A stretch of DNA of 64,000 nt, taken from positions 4,793,001 through 4,857,000 of the forward strand of contig NZ_CP130319.1 in assembly GCF_032271945.1 (NCBI RefSeq). The letters are read 5' to 3'. This DNA is from Paenibacillus sp. MBLB1832 (lineage in GTDB: Bacteria > Bacillota > Bacilli > Paenibacillales > NBRC-103111). The position numbers and the translations under genes are program-made. The stretch's first letter is position 1; every line of letters starts with the position of its first letter. Shown here one piece after another: positions 61,928-64,000 of this stretch. The notes beneath the pieces were generated by a model that ran no database searches, had not been told where the DNA came from, and saw only the letters and a list, made by a program, of their open reading frames with translations.

Positions 61928-63457
61928 ATGAACCCGTCTCTACAAGTCCCTTTCCCCCTCTCAACAAACTTGCAAGATAATGTGAAATGGTTGAAACAGC
62001 AACTAGGCGAGAGTTCCGATATGAACTACCGTCAATTCGAATTAGGCGTCTATCCTGACACCAATGGGGTTGCAATGTTTTACATCGAGGGAATTGTAAA
62101 GTATGACATCATTAATGAACATATAACGAAACCCCTGCTCTCTTCTCAAGAAAATGAGAGCTATTGGCGGCAAGATATCTGTTTTCATGACTTACTGTGC
62201 CAGGCAATCACAATCAGCGATTTGTCACTCAGCTTTGATGGCGATACAATCGTTTCTGCTCTGCTCGAAGGCAAAACTATTCTATTTGCGGACGGCTATA
62301 ACGAAGCGCTTATTGCTGGTACTGCGGGCTGGGAAAAGCGTGCGGTCGATGAGCCTCAAACGCAGACGGTGGTAAGGGGACCCAAAGAAGGCTTCACGGA
62401 GGATTTGCGTACAAATACGGCGCTAATTCGCAGGAAAATCCGGTCTCCGCAGCTCCGCTTCCTCAGCTTACACATAGGACGAGTCACCCAAACCGAAGTG
62501 GTTATTGCTTACTTAGTGGGGATCACAGATCCCAAGGTCGTCGAAGAAGCGAGACAGCGCCTAGCCCGTATCGATACAGACAGTGTGCTAGAAAGCGGCT
62601 ACCTCGAAGAATACATCGAGGACGTTACGTATTCTCCTTTTCCAACCATCATGAATACGGAACGGCCCGATTCGGCAGCTGCTGGGTTATTGGAAGGACA
62701 AATCGCCATCTTGGTGGATGGGACTCCCTTTGTACTTCAAGCGCCAGTCACGTTTTTTCGATTTCTCCAATCGAGTGAAGACTACTATCAGCGCTTTGAC
62801 ATCGCGACGTTCATCCGTATCATCCGCTATATCTCTTTTTTCGTCTCAATGCTGCTTCCTGCTCTCTATATTGCCATTACTACGTTTCACCAGGAAATGC
62901 TGCCGACAACGCTGCTTATCAGTTTAGCTGCGCAACGGGAAGGCGTTCCCCTGCCTGCGCTTGCCGAGGCATTTCTCATGGAAATCACGTTCGAGGTGCT
63001 TCGTGAAGCCGGGGTTCGCATGCCGCGTGTCATTGGATCGGCCATCTCGATCGTCGGGGCGTTGGTGCTAGGGCAAGCATCGGTACAAGCCGGCTTAGTA
63101 TCCGCTGCTATGGTCATCATCGTCTCATTTACAGCGATATCAAATTTTGTTACACCAGCCTTAAATATGGCCGTAGCTGCTCGATTAATCCGTTTCGGTT
63201 TAATGCTGCTTGCGGGCACCTTTGGCTTATTCGGCATCTTGACAGGCTGTATGGCTATTTTGATTCATCTCGCGTCTCTTCGCTCCTTCGGGGTTCCCTA
63301 TCTGACACCTATTGCGCCGTTAGTCATGACTCGACTGTTGGATACCTTCATTCGAGTACCACGCTGGTTAGCGATGGTTCGACCGCTAAGTAAAACGAAC
63401 AGAACGAGACAAAAGCCTTACGATAAGCCTTCACCACCCCCGAAAAATCGCTTGTAA
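61928..63457 (+). CDS. GerA-family spore germination protein
   Basis: 509 residues. The N-terminal ~290 residues are soluble. 'FTEDLRTNTALIRRKIRSPQLRF' and 'GLLEGQIAILVDGTPFVLQAPVTFF' are GerA A-subunit landmarks. Four or five membrane helices follow at about residues 295-455 ('MLLPALYIAITTFHQEMLPTTLL' near the first). The basic C-terminal tail is 'RTRQKPYDKPSPPPKNRL'. It forms the germinant receptor in the inner spore membrane with the B and C subunits. ATG at 61928 with GAGGAGG upstream. The gerC-type gene follows 24 bases later; a B subunit may lie beyond the window. Specific gerX name not assignable. Confidence 0.9.
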   Translation: MNPSLQVPFPLSTNLQDNVKWLKQQLGESSDMNYRQFELGVYPDTNGVAMFYIEGIVKYDIINEHITKPLLSSQENESYWRQDICFHDLLCQAITISDLSLSFDGDTIVSALLEGKTILFADGYNEALIAGTAGWEKRAVDEPQTQTVVRGPKEGFTEDLRTNTALIRRKIRSPQLRFLSLHIGRVTQTEVVIAYLVGITDPKVVEEARQRLARIDTDSVLESGYLEEYIEDVTYSPFPTIMNTERPDSAAAGLLEGQIAILVDGTPFVLQAPVTFFRFLQSSEDYYQRFDIATFIRIIRYISFFVSMLLPALYIAITTFHQEMLPTTLLISLAAQREGVPLPALAEAFLMEITFEVLREAGVRMPRVIGSAISIVGALVLGQASVQAGLVSAAMVIIVSFTAISNFVTPALNMAVAARLIRFGLMLLAGTFGLFGILTGCMAILIHLASLRSFGVPYLTPIAPLVMTRLLDTFIRVPRWLAMVRPLSKTNRTRQKPYDKPSPPPKNRL

Positions 63458-63481
63458 GACATCTTGCTGGAGGTTATCGAT

Positions 63482-64000
63482 ATGAGCCCAACGCTTAAGC
63501 GATGCCTGCTTCTTCTGACGACCTGCTTACTCCTCACAGGGTGCTGGGACCGCAAAGAGTTAAATCAACTCGCCATCACGTCCGCCACCGCGATTGATTG
63601 GGATGGCAAAGTATGGACGGTTTCCTACCAAGTCGTCATTCCGCAATCGATAACGAATACGGGAGGAAATTCGGGGCAACAAGCCCCTGTTATGGTCTTC
63701 TCTACAAGCGGCGGGACGATTCGCGGTACCGTGCAAAAGTCGAGCCTGGAAATGCCGCGGTCCTTATTTTTCGCCCATAATCGCATCGTCATTATAGGTG
63801 AAAAGGCCGCCGAGCATGGCATCTCTCAGCTGTTGGATGTCTATCTGCGCAACCCCGATTCCCGCGAGACTGTGAACCTTCTGGTCACGGGAGGCGAGGG
63901 TCGAAAAATACTGGAACAAATTATCCCGCTAGAGAAAGTTCCTGGTTCAGCTATCCAGAATATGATTCGTAACGAGGATAACAACGGCTCTAACAATAAG
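63482..64000 (+). CDS. Ger(x)C-family spore germination lipoprotein (partial)
   Basis: Runs off the right edge after 173 codons. It begins MSPTLKRCLLLLTTCLLLTG then CWDRKELNQLAITSATAID: a signal peptide with lipobox LLTGC, then the CWDR-E-N motif diagnostic of GerC. The domain continues 'SYQVVIPQSI' and 'RSLFFAHNRIVIIGEKAAEHGI'. The lipoprotein joins GerA and GerB to make the receptor. ATG at 63482 with GGAGG upstream. Confidence 0.9.
   Translation, partial: MSPTLKRCLLLLTTCLLLTGCWDRKELNQLAITSATAIDWDGKVWTVSYQVVIPQSITNTGGNSGQQAPVMVFSTSGGTIRGTVQKSSLEMPRSLFFAHNRIVIIGEKAAEHGISQLLDVYLRNPDSRETVNLLVTGGEGRKILEQIIPLEKVPGSAIQNMIRNEDNNGSNNK

Overview
The window looks like the chromosome of a spore-forming Firmicute, most likely Paenibacillus or a close relative. 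The signs are a split glycine decarboxylase (gcvPA/gcvPB), a SigI/RsgI pair, GerA/GerC and GerPF-type spore germination proteins, a T-box leader in front of ilvB, a tandem glycine riboswitch and frequent TTG/GTG starts behind strong GGAGG ribosome binding sites. No rRNA, tRNA or CRISPR array was seen.

Positions 1 to about 22,070 hold an integron-like gene cassette array. Twenty-eight complete and one partial attC-like repeats, usually about 160 bp, alternate with AT-rich single-gene or gene-less segments. Each repeat starts with an AAC-ended core, ends with a GTT core, and has long complementary arms (GTATTCACG / CGTGAATAC) around internal hairpins. The bases after the right core of one repeat are the reverse complement of the bases before the next repeat in 25 of 28 cases. 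This fixes the mobile unit as repeat plus the minus-strand gene on its right, so each attC lies at the 3' end of its gene, as in integrons. Cassette products include HAD phosphatases, a GNAT acetyltransferase, a VOC protein, a RES-domain protein, a DUF4145 protein, a RelE-type toxin-antitoxin pair (the only plus-strand cassette), many small membrane proteins and unknowns. Five cassettes have no gene; they form two families of highly structured DNA (A, two copies; B, three copies). The array ends at an attI-like site next to the 3' end of a tyrosine recombinase gene (22072-23192). That gene lies in the same direction as the cassettes, lacks the extra segment typical of IntI, and carries a frameshift and a nonsense codon.

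Positions 23-37 kb carry a glycoside hydrolase-like gene, gerPF-like, a sulfite-oxidase-like gene with gcvH, and divergently the glycine riboswitch with gcvT, gcvPA and gcvPB. An IS3-family (IS150-like) element has inserted into the last codons of gcvT with a 3-bp GTT target duplication. After the operon come about five 82-bp tandem repeats, then a Gfo/Idh oxidoreductase and an MFS transporter gene.

Positions 37-52 kb hold leucyl aminopeptidase, an Fe-S aldo/keto reductase, rsgI-sigI, an XRE regulator, a LytTR response regulator and an alpha-glucan cluster: a DUF4912 protein, a GH57 branching enzyme fused to a GT4 glycosyltransferase, and a GH15 glucoamylase. A GcvH-like protein lacking the lipoyl lysine and a 2-Cys peroxiredoxin follow.

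Positions 52-64 kb are mostly branched-chain amino acid synthesis on the minus strand: T-box, ilvB, ilvN, ilvC, leuA, then a PLP aminotransferase, a DUF2269-like membrane protein and leuB. A gerA-gerC spore germination operon runs off the right end.
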